From Micromonospora solifontis (GTDB lineage Bacteria; Actinomycetota; Actinomycetes; Mycobacteriales; Micromonosporaceae): DNA of 64,000 nucleotides. Positions 29,064-37,609 of the stretch are shown here, piece by piece (within the stretch, counting starts at the first letter, position 1; each line of letters begins with the position of its first letter). Below the pieces are notes generated by a model. That model worked only from the letters and a program-made list of their open reading frames with translations. It did not search any database and was not told where the DNA came from. Position numbers and translations under genes: made by a program. The stretch lies in contig NZ_RJLN01000029.1 of assembly GCF_003725545.1 (NCBI RefSeq), forward strand, positions 1 through 64,000. The letters run 5' to 3'.

Positions 29064-30983
29064 ATGTCGGTCATGTCATCGCCGGTCGAGTTTCTGGAAC
29101 TGCTGGCCCGGGAGGCCGCCGCGGTCGAGTTCGAGGGCCCGCTGGTGGCCGCCCGGGCCGCCGGCCTGCCCGCCGAGCGGCTGGCCGAGCTGGAACAGGC
29201 GAAGGTGGTGGCGCTGCGGGTCCGCGCGCTGCTGGAGCGCCGGCGCCGCCGGGAGATCGAGCTGTCCGGCCTGTATGAGACCGCGAGCGACCTGGCCGGG
29301 CTGCGCGACCTGGACGACGTGCTGCGGGCGATCGTGCACCGCGCCCGGATCCTGCTCGGCACCGACGTGGCCTACATGACGCTCAACGACGACGAGCGCG
29401 GCGACACGTACATGCGGGTCACCGACGGCTCGATCTCGGCCCGGTTCCAGCGGCTGCGGCTGGGAATGGGCGACGGCCTCGGCGGGCTCGTGGCGCAGAC
29501 CGGCACCCCGTACGTCACCGCCAACTATCAGGAGGACGAGCGGTTCCGGCACACCGGGGAGGTGGACAGCGGGGTCGGCGAGGAGGGCCTGGTGGCGATC
29601 CTCGGCGTGCCGCTGCGGCTCGGTTCCAGCGTGATCGGCGTGCTGTACGCCGCGAACCGCTCGGCCCGGCCGTTCGCCCGGGAGGAGGTGTCGCTGCTGG
29701 TCTCCCTCGCCGCGCACGCGGCGGTGGCGATCGACACCGCCCGGCTGCTGGCGGAGACCCGCGCGGCGCTCAAGGAGTTGTCCGCGGCGAACAGCACGAT
29801 CCGGGCGCACAGCAGCTCGGTGGAGCGGGCCGCGGCCGCCCACGACCGGATGACGGCCCTGGTGGTGCGCGGCGGCGGGATGGAGGACGTGGCGGCGGCG
29901 GTCACCGAGGTGCTCGGCGGCGCGCTGCTGGCGCTGGACGCCGAGGGACGGCGGCTGGCCCGGGTGGGCGAGATCGAGGAACCGGACCGGGCGGACATCG
30001 TGGAGGCGGTGGCCGCGTCCCGTACGGAGGGGCGCAGCGTGCGCCGGGGTCCGCTCTGGTACGCGGCGGTGGTGGCCGGCGCGGAGAACCTGGGCGCGCT
30101 GGTGCTGCGCCCGGACGGCGAGCTGGTCGACGCCGACCAGCGGATCCTGGAGCGGGCCGCGCTGGTCACCGCGTTGCTGCAGCTGTTCCGGCGGACCGTG
30201 GCCGAGGCGGAGGGCCGGGTCCGGGGCGAGCTGCTGGACGACCTGATCGCCCGGCCGTTGCGGGACACCGACGCGTTGCGCAGCCGGGCCCGGCGGCTCG
30301 GCGTGGACCTGGACGCCCCGCACGTCCTGGTGGCGGTCGGCGACGACGCGATCGCCGCGACCGGCTCGGCCCGGCAGCGGGTGCTCTCCTGGGCCACCAC
30401 GTACGCCTCGACCCGGGGTGGGCTGGCGGCGGCGCGGGACGGCCGGGTGGTGCTGATGCTGCCCGGCGGCGACGCGGGCGGGGCGGCCCGGGCGGTGGCC
30501 CGGGACCTGTCCCGGGTGACCGGCCGGCCGGTGACCGCCGGGGCGAGCGGGCCGTCGACCGGCCCGGCGTCGCTGGCCGTCACGTTCGCCGAGGCGGAGC
30601 GCTGCCTGACCGCGTTGGGCGCGCTGGGCCGCGCCGGGGAGGGGGCGAGCACCGCGGAGCTGGGCTTCGTGGGGCTGCTGCTGGGCGCGGTCGGCGACGC
30701 GGGCGACCGGGACGTGGCCCGGTTCCTGACCGGGACCGTCGGGCCGGTGGTCGACTACGACGCCCGGCGGGGCACCGCGCTGGTGAAGACGCTGGAGGCG
30801 TACTTCGGGGTGGGTGGCAGCCTGGCCCGGGCGGCCGAGCTGCTGCACGTGCACGTGAACACGGTGACCCAGCGGCTGGAACGGGTCGGGCAGCTGCTCG
30901 GCGCGGACTGGCAGAAGCCGGAGCGCGCCCTGGAGGTGCAGCTCGCCCTGCGCCTGCACCGCCTGCGCACCCCGCCCGGCTGA
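29064..30983 (+). CDS. GAF-domain PucR/CdaR-type transcriptional regulator
   Basis: 639 residues. Residues about 40-75 are a helical lead-in rich in Arg/Glu. A GAF sensor follows (IVHRARILLGTDVAYMTLND to HAAVAIDTARLL), then a coiled linker and a CdaR-like GGDEF-related middle (LLDDLIARPLRD...). The C-terminal PucR-type helix-turn-helix is LVKTLEAYFGVGGSLARAAE followed by LHVHVNTVTQRLERV. Start is uncertain: GTG 29049 overlaps the dehydrogenase stop, ATGs at 29064 and 29073 are also possible. Co-directional and adjacent to the 3-hydroxybutyrate dehydrogenase, it probably regulates that gene in response to a small ligand. Confidence 0.88.
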   Translation: MSVMSSPVEFLELLAREAAAVEFEGPLVAARAAGLPAERLAELEQAKVVALRVRALLERRRRREIELSGLYETASDLAGLRDLDDVLRAIVHRARILLGTDVAYMTLNDDERGDTYMRVTDGSISARFQRLRLGMGDGLGGLVAQTGTPYVTANYQEDERFRHTGEVDSGVGEEGLVAILGVPLRLGSSVIGVLYAANRSARPFAREEVSLLVSLAAHAAVAIDTARLLAETRAALKELSAANSTIRAHSSSVERAAAAHDRMTALVVRGGGMEDVAAAVTEVLGGALLALDAEGRRLARVGEIEEPDRADIVEAVAASRTEGRSVRRGPLWYAAVVAGAENLGALVLRPDGELVDADQRILERAALVTALLQLFRRTVAEAEGRVRGELLDDLIARPLRDTDALRSRARRLGVDLDAPHVLVAVGDDAIAATGSARQRVLSWATTYASTRGGLAAARDGRVVLMLPGGDAGGAARAVARDLSRVTGRPVTAGASGPSTGPASLAVTFAEAERCLTALGALGRAGEGASTAELGFVGLLLGAVGDAGDRDVARFLTGTVGPVVDYDARRGTALVKTLEAYFGVGGSLARAAELLHVHVNTVTQRLERVGQLLGADWQKPERALEVQLALRLHRLRTPPG

Positions 30984-31041
30984 CCAACCCCGCCCGGCTG
31001 ATTAACCGCGGCCGGGTCGCCGGCCCGGCGGCGGTGCGGCG

Positions 31042-31650
31042 TCAGCGGACGCGCAGGCCGTCCAGGACGGCGTCGACGATCCGCTCGGGCAGGAGCCGGT
31101 CGTCCAGGTCGGGCTGCCAGCGCAGCATCCGCTGCATCAGCATCGGCCCGCTCAGCAGCGCCATCGCCAGCTCGATGTCCACGTCGGGGCGGAGCTCCCC
31201 GCTGCGCATGCCGCGTTGCAGCACCTGCCGCATCAGCTTCCGGCGCGGCTCGACCATGCTCTGGTAGAGCTGGTAGTGCACCGGGCTGCGGTTCACCTCG
31301 GGCACCAGGCACGGCATGATCTTGGCGGCCCGCGGGTCGATGTTGTGCCCGATGGCGCCGACCAGGAGCACCAGGTCGTCCCGGATGGAGTGGCCGGACG
31401 GTTGCGGCGGGGTGCCCTTGAGGGTGCGCAGCGCGTCCAGCAGCAGCGCGTCCTTGCCGGACCAGCGGCGGTAGATGGTCGCCTTGCCCACCCCGGCGCG
31501 GGCCGCGATCGCCTCGATGGAGAGCGCCTCGATGGTGCTGCCCTCGGCGAGCAGGTCGAGGGTGGCCTGCACGATCGCCTCGTCCGCGCGGACGCTCCGC
31601 GGTCGGCCGGGCGACCGCGGAGCGTCGGCGTGAGTACTCATGTCGGACAT
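31042..31650 (-). CDS. TetR-family transcriptional regulator
   Basis: 202 residues. The N-terminal helix-turn-helix is at about 24-70 (VQATLDLLAEG, then IAARAGVGKATIYRRWSGKD). The C-terminal ligand domain (VGAIGHNIDPRAAKIMPCLV) fits the TetR_C_16/AcrR type. ATG at 31650 lies 11 bases after the stop of the exporter gene, so both are on one transcript, an arrangement that gives feedback control by the operator at 33315. Confidence 0.9.
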   Translation of the reverse strand: MSDMSTHADAPRSPGRPRSVRADEAIVQATLDLLAEGSTIEALSIEAIAARAGVGKATIYRRWSGKDALLLDALRTLKGTPPQPSGHSIRDDLVLLVGAIGHNIDPRAAKIMPCLVPEVNRSPVHYQLYQSMVEPRRKLMRQVLQRGMRSGELRPDVDIELAMALLSGPMLMQRMLRWQPDLDDRLLPERIVDAVLDGLRVR

Positions 31651-31661
31651 TGTCGCCGAAC

Positions 31662-33227
31662 CTACGGGGTCCCGGCCAACTCCCGCTCGGCGGCCGGCCG
31701 GGTCTCGGTCACGACCAGCGGGCGGCCCGGCATCCAGCGCAGGACGATGACGATGCCGAGGGCGGCCACCAGGGCGGAGATCCCCGCCGCCCAGTGCATC
31801 GCGGCGACGAAGGAGTCGTTGGCCGCCGCGAGGAGCCGCGGCGCCGCCGGGCCGAGCCGCTCGGCGACCGCGTACGCGCCGGAGATCGACTCGCGGGCCG
31901 CGTCGTGGGCCGGGGTGGGCAGGCCGGCCAGCGCCGGGGTCACCTCGTCCCGGTAGACGGCGGACAGGACCGAGCCGAGCACCGCCACGCCGAGCGCGCC
32001 GGCCACCTGGCGGACGGTGTTGCTGACCGCCGAGCCGACGCCGGCCTTCTCCCGGGGCAGCGCCGACATGATCGACTCGGTGGCCGGCGGCATGATGTTG
32101 GCCATCCCGGCGCCCTGGACGAAGCCGAGCGCCGAGAAGAGCCAGATCGGCGTGTCCGCGTCGATGAACACGAACGCGCCGAGCGCGGCGGCGGTGAGCA
32201 GCAACCCGACCGCGGCGACCGCCCGGCCGCCGTAGCGACGCACCATCGCGGCGCTGCGCGGCGCGAAGATCAGCTGGGCGGCCGCGAAGGGCAGGAAGAG
32301 CAGGCCGCTCTCCAGCGGGCTGTAGCCGCGGACCAGCTGGAGGTAGAACGCGCCGAAGAACATCACGCCCATCGCGGCGAAGAAGACCAGCCCGACCAGC
32401 GCCACCGGGGCGGCGAACCGGGGCACCCGGAACAGCCGGACGTCCAGCGACGGGTGGTCGCTGCGCAGCTCGTGGGCGACGAACCAGCCCAGCACGGCGA
32501 GACCGCCGACGATCGCGGCCCAGACCTGGAGCCGGCCGAAGCCGTGCTCGCCGCCGTCGATGATGCCGTAGGTGAGGGCGACCAGGCCGACCACCGAGAG
32601 CAGCACGCCGAGCAGGTCCACCCGGCCGGGCTTCGGGTCACGGGACTCGGGCACCAGCGCGGCGACCAGGACCACGCCGAGCGCCACCACCGGCACGTTG
32701 ATCAGGAAGACCGAGCCCCACCAGTAGTGCTCCAGCAGGGCGCCGCCGAGCACCGGGCCGATCGCCACGGCCAGGCCGACCGCGCCGGCCCAGATGCCGA
32801 TCGCCTTGGCCCGCTCGCGGGGGTCGAAGACGTTGGAGATGATCGACAGGGTCACCGGCATGATGGCCGCGCCGCCGACCCCCATCAGCGCGCGGGCGGC
32901 GATGAGCTGGCCCGGGTCGTGGGCGTACGCGGACAGCAGCGAGGCCAGCCCGAACAGGGCCAGCCCGACCATCAGGAAGCGCTTGCGGCCGAGCCGGTCG
33001 CCGAGGACGCCGAAGGTGAACAGCAGCCCGGCGAAGACCAGGGTGTAGGAGTTGATCGCCCACTCCAGCTCGCCCTGGCTGGCCCCGAGGCCGTGCACCG
33101 GGTCGGCGAGGGTACGCAGGGCGACGTTGAGGATCGTGTTGTCGAGGACGACCACGAGGAGGCTGATCACCAGCACCCCCAGGATCGCCCACCTCCTCGG
33201 GTGTCCGGTGTTCTCGTGCGGTTCCAT
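31662..33227 (-). CDS. MFS drug exporter, DHA2/QacA type (14 TM)
   Basis: 521 residues with about fourteen hydrophobic helices. Motif D1 LDNTILNVAL in helix 1, motif A GVLGDRLGRKRFLMVG between helices 2 and 3, and the antiporter motif C GIWAGAVGLAVAIGPVLGGAL in helix 5 are all visible, with AGVGSAVSNTVRQVAGALGVAV in the second half. These mark a proton-coupled multidrug or toxin exporter. First gene of a two-gene operon with a TetR regulator; substrate unknown. Confidence 0.92.
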   Translation of the reverse strand: MEPHENTGHPRRWAILGVLVISLLVVVLDNTILNVALRTLADPVHGLGASQGELEWAINSYTLVFAGLLFTFGVLGDRLGRKRFLMVGLALFGLASLLSAYAHDPGQLIAARALMGVGGAAIMPVTLSIISNVFDPRERAKAIGIWAGAVGLAVAIGPVLGGALLEHYWWGSVFLINVPVVALGVVLVAALVPESRDPKPGRVDLLGVLLSVVGLVALTYGIIDGGEHGFGRLQVWAAIVGGLAVLGWFVAHELRSDHPSLDVRLFRVPRFAAPVALVGLVFFAAMGVMFFGAFYLQLVRGYSPLESGLLFLPFAAAQLIFAPRSAAMVRRYGGRAVAAVGLLLTAAALGAFVFIDADTPIWLFSALGFVQGAGMANIMPPATESIMSALPREKAGVGSAVSNTVRQVAGALGVAVLGSVLSAVYRDEVTPALAGLPTPAHDAARESISGAYAVAERLGPAAPRLLAAANDSFVAAMHWAAGISALVAALGIVIVLRWMPGRPLVVTETRPAAERELAGTP

Positions 33228-33314
33228 GTCCGGTTCTCCCCCCGGCTCACCCGCGTCGCAAATACGAAACGGGGCAGACTCGTAACATCGCCGAGCCTAG
33301 GTGAGCATATTTCG

Positions 33315-33333
33315 ATACGGAACCGGTTCGTAT
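33315..33333 (-). promoter_or_regulatory. candidate TetR operator of the exporter operon
   Basis: ATACGGAACCGGTTCGTAT is a 19-bp imperfect palindrome with outer TACG/CGTA half-sites and a perfect GAACCGGTTC core. It lies 88 bases upstream of the exporter start. A related half-site AATACGAAACGG occurs at 33261-33272, inside the leader. Probably bound by the TetR product of the same operon. Confidence 0.65.
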
Positions 33334-33384
33334 TGTTTGTGTGCCAGGTCACCCCGCCGCGCCTCCCCCGCCCACCCGAACGGG

Positions 33385-34303
33385 TCAGGCGGGCGGCCCG
33401 GCGGCCAGGGCCAGCCGGAGCGCCGCGTTCCGCACCGGCAGCAGCCGGCGGGCCTGGGAGAGCCGAGCCGCCCACCGGGCCGCCGCGGCGATCCGCTGGG
33501 TCGACCGACGCCGGAGCCGGTCGTACGCGCGCAGCGCGCCGGGGACATCGGTGGTGTCGCGGAGGCAGCCGGCCAGCGCCACCGCGTCGATCAGCGCCTG
33601 GCAGGCGCCCTGCCCGAGGTCCGGGGTCATGGCGTGGGCGGCGTCCCCGAGCAGCGCCACCCGGCTGGACACGTAGCACGGCAGCGGGGTGAGATCGTGC
33701 ACCTCGTGGCGCAGGATGCCGTCCGGGGTCAGCGCGTCCAGCAGGCGCGGGATCGGCTGGTGCCAGTCGTCGAAGAGGCGGCGCAGCTCGGCCCGGTCGT
33801 CGACGGGCGGCGGGTGGCCGGCGGGGAGCGCGACGGCCGCGTACCAGTTGGTCCGCCCGGATCCCTCCGGCGTGAGGCCGAACTTGCGGCCCCGCCCCCA
33901 GGTCTCGCCGCCGACGGGGACCTCGATGTCGGCCACCCCGCGCCAGGCCACCGTGCCGGCGTACCGCAGCGGATAGCGGTCGCCGTACAGGGCGGCCCGG
34001 ACCACGCTGCCGATCCCGTCCGCCCCGACCACCAGGTCGTACGCCTCGACGAGGGCAGGGACGTCGGCGACCGGCGTGGCGAGGCGCAGCACCGGTCCGG
34101 GCAGCGCGCCGGCGAGGGCGGCGAGCAGCACCGGGCGGGTGACCAGGTGCACCGGCTCGCCGTGCCGGCGCTCCAGCCGGTCCACGTCGATGGTGACGAT
34201 GCGGCTGCCGTCCGGGCGCCGGATGGACCCGGTGGCCTGCCGGCGTCCCCGCCGCCGCCAGACCGCCGATGCCGCCGCCGACCACCGCCGCACGCTTCGC
34301 CAT
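33385..34303 (-). pseudogene. FAD-dependent monooxygenase with internal deletion and frameshift
   Basis: The ATG at 34303 starts a proper flavin-binding N-terminus (MAKRAAVVGGGIGGLAAA, with GxGxxG), but near 34240-34262 the frame shifts. The protein resumes as RQATGSIRRPDGSRIVTIDV and runs intact to the stop at 33385, with the DG motif VVGADGIGSVVRAALYG and the second FAD motif RVALLGDAAHAMTPDLGQGA. About 80-90 residues between the two, carrying the rest of the FAD-binding start of this family (class A flavoprotein hydroxylases), are missing. Its divergent TetR regulator and operator look intact, which argues for a recent event or an assembly error. Confidence 0.82.
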
Positions 34304-34314
34304 GGCGACACCTT

Positions 34315-34349
34315 ACTACAGATGTAGTGTCTGACACTACGGCTGTAGT
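34315..34349. promoter_or_regulatory. 35-bp operator between monooxygenase pseudogene and TetR gene
   Basis: The left arm 34315-34331 and right arm 34333-34349 are reverse complements except for two neighbouring positions (AT against GG), around one central T. Core half-sites are ACTACAG and GTAGTGTC. It fills the divergent promoter between 34303 and 34358, so one repressor could control both genes. Confidence 0.8.
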
Positions 34350-34357
34350 ATGTCGCC

Positions 34358-34915
34358 GTGACGGATCGCCGGCAGCTCCTCCTCGACGCGGCCATCCGGG
34401 TGCTCGGCACCCGGGGCCTGCGGCAGCTCACCCACCGGGCGGTCGACGCCGAGGCGGGCCTCCCGGAGGGCTCCGCGTCGAACGCGTTCCGGACCCGGGA
34501 GGCGCTGGTCACCGCCGTCTTCGGCCGCCTGGTCGAGGTGGAGACGGCGGCGTGGGACCAGCTCGCCCGGCAGCTGCCGCCGGGCGACCCGGCCGCCTTC
34601 GCGGCGGTGCTCGGCGGACTGATCCGGCAGCTCAGCACCGAGGGGCGGGTGCTCACCCTGGCCCGGTACGCGCTCTTCGCCGAGGCGGCCGTCCAGCCGG
34701 CGCTGCGCGCCGAGGTCACCGCCGGCCGGCGGCGGCTGGCCGAGTGGGGCCTGCCGGTGCTCGCCGCGCTCGGTTCGGCCGATCCGCCGGCCCACTTCCC
34801 CATGCTGCTCGCCCTGGTGGACGGGCTGCTCACCAACCAGCTCGCCGGCCCGGAGGACGACTTCGACCCGGAGTCGGCGGTGGCCGCGCTGCTCCGCGGC
34901 ATCCTGCCCGGCTGA
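34358..34915 (+). CDS. TetR-family transcriptional regulator
   Basis: 185 residues. N-terminal helix-turn-helix at about 5-50 (LLLDAAIRVLGTRGLRQLTH then VDAEAGLPEGSASNAFRTRE). The C-terminal part is the helical ligand-binding domain (TetR_C_33-like). GTG start at 34358, directly after the palindrome at 34315-34349. Divergent from the flavin monooxygenase, the usual layout for a repressor of a substrate-modifying enzyme; here the target gene is broken as sequenced. Confidence 0.9.
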   Translation: MTDRRQLLLDAAIRVLGTRGLRQLTHRAVDAEAGLPEGSASNAFRTREALVTAVFGRLVEVETAAWDQLARQLPPGDPAAFAAVLGGLIRQLSTEGRVLTLARYALFAEAAVQPALRAEVTAGRRRLAEWGLPVLAALGSADPPAHFPMLLALVDGLLTNQLAGPEDDFDPESAVAALLRGILPG

Positions 34916-34929
34916 CCCGCCCGCACCCG

Positions 34930-34955
34930 GCCGGAGTGTTGACCGGGGCCCTTCC
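34930..34955. repeat. half copy of the GGGGCCC intergenic repeat
   Basis: TGTTGACCGGGGCCCTTCCT and its flanks resemble one half of the element at 53116-53172 (GTTAACAGGGGGCCCCTCCT). It lies between convergent stop codons. Confidence 0.5.
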
Positions 34956-35651
34956 TCACCGACAGGCGGCGGTCGCCTCGGCCAGGCTGGTCAGGCGGGC
35001 CGAGGGGGGCGGGACCGGCTCGATCCAGCCGGGCCCGGCGGCGTGCACCCGTACCCCGGGGAAGCCCCGCCGGAAGCGGACCAGGCGGTACGCGCGGCCG
35101 GTGGCCGGGGTCTGCGACCAGAGCACCACGACCCGCGGGCGGGTCCGGGCCACGGCGGTGGCCAGCGCGGCCCAGGGCAGCGCCGGTCCGAGGTGCAGGC
35201 ACCCCCGGCCCTGCTCGCGCAACGCGGCGGCGAGGGCGTGCAGGCCCAGGCAGTGCGTCTCGTGCTCGACGCCGGCCAGCAGCACGCCGCGCGCCGGCAG
35301 CGGCCGGCCGGGGTCCCGGCCGGAGACGTCCAGGCCGACCCGGACGCCCTCGGCGAGGGCGTGTTCGACGGCGATCTCGGCGGCGCTGTCCCCCCGCAGC
35401 GTGGACAGCACCGGCCGGCAGACCCGCTCCCAGGCCGCCGCCACGCCGGCCTCGGCGACGAGGTCGAGCACCAGCGCGGCGACCCGGATGTCGTCCAGGT
35501 CCTCGGCGGCGGCGCGGAGCCGCTTGCGGGCCGCCTCGACGTCCCCCGCCGGTATCGGATCGGTCAGCACCAGACGCACCCCCGGGTAGTTCGTCGCTAC
35601 CCGGGGGTTCGTCGGGACGGCGGCGTCCGGATGCGCCGCCGGGGAACTCAT
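34956..35651 (-). CDS. stand-alone B12-binding (CarH/LitR-like) sensor protein, no HTH
   Basis: 231 residues. Residues about 35-120 look like the four-helix cap of B12 photoreceptor-type regulators, ending in AAEIAVEHALAEGVRVGL with the cap EH pair. The Rossmann-type B12 domain follows (GVLLAGVEHETHCLGLHALA) and contains the ExHxxG motif whose His would be the lower cobalt ligand. A MerR-type DNA-binding domain, which normally precedes these modules, is absent: the first 30 residues are low-complexity. The capping Trp expected about ten residues before EH is not there; the only cap Trp is some 20 residues earlier. The ATG overlaps the livM stop (ATGA), so it is the last gene of the Liv operon. 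Confidence 0.8.
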   Translation of the reverse strand: MSSPAAHPDAAVPTNPRVATNYPGVRLVLTDPIPAGDVEAARKRLRAAAEDLDDIRVAALVLDLVAEAGVAAAWERVCRPVLSTLRGDSAAEIAVEHALAEGVRVGLDVSGRDPGRPLPARGVLLAGVEHETHCLGLHALAAALREQGRGCLHLGPALPWAALATAVARTRPRVVVLWSQTPATGRAYRLVRFRRGFPGVRVHAAGPGWIEPVPPPSARLTSLAEATAACR

Positions 35652-36667
35652 CGGCGCCGGGCGGCTCCCCGACGCAGCGCCAGGTGGGCGATCGTGCCCC
35701 AGATCCCCCGCCGGAACAGCAGCACGACGAGGACGAAGATGCCGCCGGTGACCAGGCCGATGGCCTCGAATCCGGAGAACGACAGCCAGTCCTCCAGTCG
35801 GACCACCAGGGCCGCGCCGAGCACCCCGCCCCAGAGGGTGCCGATGCCGCCGAGCACCACCACGATGACCGCCTTGCCGGAGGTGGTCCAGTGCAGCACG
35901 TCGAGGGAGACGAACCGGTGGCCGACGGCGAACAGGCCGCCGCCGAGCCCGGCGAGGAATCCGGAGAGGACGAACGCGGTCAGCTTGTAGCGGTGCACGG
36001 GGTAGCCCAGCGCCCGGGCCCGGGCCGGGTTGTCGCGGATGCCGACCAGCACCCGGCCGAACGGCGAGTGCACGATCCGCCACGCGGCGAGCAGGCCGAG
36101 CAGCACGATCGGCAGGATCGTGTAGTAGAAGTAGTAGTCGTCGGAGAGGTCGACGCCGAAGAAGGTGCGGGGCACCCCCTGCAGGCCGTTCTCGCCCTGG
36201 GTGACCGACCGCCACTCGTTGGCCACGTAGTAGACCATCTGCGCGAAGGCCAGCGTGACCATCGCGAAGTAGATCCCGGTGCGCTTGACCGCCAGGTAGC
36301 CGATCGGCAGCGCGAGCAGCGCCGCCGCCAGGGCCCCGACCAGCACCGCCGCCGGGAAGGGCAGCCCGGCGTGGATCGCGACCAGGCCGGTGACGTACGC
36401 CGAGGTGCCCCAGAACGCGGCGTGCCCGAAGGACATCAGCCCGGTGAAGCCGAGCAGCAGGTCCACCGAGACGGCGAACAGGGCCCAGCAGAGGATGTCC
36501 ACCGCGACCGCCGGGTAGAGCCCGTTGGGCAGCCAGAGCGCCACGACCAGGCCGGCCGCGAGCAGCGCGTACCGGACCCAGCCGGGGGCCCGGGCGACGG
36601 TGAGCAGCCCGGACGGCGGGGTGGGCCGGGCCGACTCCTCGGCGGGGGTGTCGACAGCGCTGCTCAT
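35648..36667 (-). CDS. livM: branched-chain amino-acid ABC transporter permease LivM
   Basis: 339 residues with about ten hydrophobic helices. The family signatures are GFTGLMSFGHAAFWGTSAY and the EAA-like loop SPFGRVLVGIRDNPARARALGYPVHRYKL. I chose ATG 36667 (MSSAVDTPAEES) with GAGGTGG upstream; a GTG at 36724 overlapping the livH stop is also possible but adds 19 residues without family character. Part of livG-livF-SBP-livH-livM-B12 protein, all minus strand. Confidence 0.93.
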   Translation of the reverse strand: MSSAVDTPAEESARPTPPSGLLTVARAPGWVRYALLAAGLVVALWLPNGLYPAVAVDILCWALFAVSVDLLLGFTGLMSFGHAAFWGTSAYVTGLVAIHAGLPFPAAVLVGALAAALLALPIGYLAVKRTGIYFAMVTLAFAQMVYYVANEWRSVTQGENGLQGVPRTFFGVDLSDDYYFYYTILPIVLLGLLAAWRIVHSPFGRVLVGIRDNPARARALGYPVHRYKLTAFVLSGFLAGLGGGLFAVGHRFVSLDVLHWTTSGKAVIVVVLGGIGTLWGGVLGAALVVRLEDWLSFSGFEAIGLVTGGIFVLVVLLFRRGIWGTIAHLALRRGAARRR

Positions 36668-36720
36668 GGCCACCTCGGTTCGCGACTGCGGGGCTCGCAG
36701 ACCCGGCTCACTCCTCGCGC

Positions 36721-37602
36721 TCACGCCGGGGCCTCCTCACGGCCGAACAGGCCGGCCGGGCGCCAGAGCAGCACCACGGCCATCACCACGAAGACGACGG
36801 TCTGCGACACGATCGGGAAGTCCGACAGGTACGCCTCGCCCCACGCCTGGATCAGACCGATGCCGAAGCCGGCGGCGACCGAGCCGAAGATCGAGCCGAG
36901 GCCGCCGATCACCACCACCGCGAAGACCACGATGATCAGGTCGGCGCCCATCAGCGGATTCACCGCGCGCATCGGGGCGGCGAGGACCCCCGCGAGCCCG
37001 GCCAGGGCGATGCCGAAGCCGAACACGGGGGTGACCCACTTCCCCACGTCGATGCCGAAGGCCCGGGTCAGCTCCGGCCGCTCCGTGGCGGCCCGGACCA
37101 CCATGCCCACCCGAGTGCGGCCCAGCACCCACCACACCGCGACGCAGAGCAGCACGGTGAAGGCGAGGATGAACACCCGGTACGTGGGGAAGTCGAACAG
37201 TCCGAAGTCGACCGACCCGCTCAGCTCGTCCGGGGTGTGGTACGGGCTGGACTGCGTGCCGTACCGGGACTTGACGAGGTCCTGGAGGATCAGCGTGAGA
37301 CCGAAGGTGAGCAGGAAGTTGTAGAGCGGGTCGAGCCGGGTCAGCCGGTGGATCACCGCCCGCTCCAGCACCATGCCGAGCAGCCCCAGCGCCAGCGGCA
37401 TGATCACCAGCGCCGCCCAGAACGGCACGCCCGCCTCGGCAAGCAGCACGTACGCCCCGAAGGCGCCGAGCATGTAGAAGGCGCCGTGGGCGAAGTTCAC
37501 CACCCGGAGCATGCCGAAGATGACCGCGAGCCCGAGGGCGAGCAGGGCGTAGAACGCCCCGCTCACCAACCCGTTGAACGTGTTCTGCAGGAAGCCCGAC
37601 AT
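36721..37602 (-). CDS. livH: branched-chain amino-acid ABC transporter permease LivH
   Basis: 293 residues, about eight helices. Signatures: LGLAVIFGMLRVVNFAHGAFYMLGAF near the N-terminus and the ABC-contact loop RTRVGMVVRAATERPELTRAFGIDVGKW. Forms the membrane channel with LivM. The start lies seven bases downstream of the binding-protein stop, and its stop may overlap the livM start. Confidence 0.94.
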   Translation of the reverse strand: MSGFLQNTFNGLVSGAFYALLALGLAVIFGMLRVVNFAHGAFYMLGAFGAYVLLAEAGVPFWAALVIMPLALGLLGMVLERAVIHRLTRLDPLYNFLLTFGLTLILQDLVKSRYGTQSSPYHTPDELSGSVDFGLFDFPTYRVFILAFTVLLCVAVWWVLGRTRVGMVVRAATERPELTRAFGIDVGKWVTPVFGFGIALAGLAGVLAAPMRAVNPLMGADLIIVVFAVVVIGGLGSIFGSVAAGFGIGLIQAWGEAYLSDFPIVSQTVVFVVMAVVLLWRPAGLFGREEAPA

Positions 37603-37609
37603 CAGCCCG

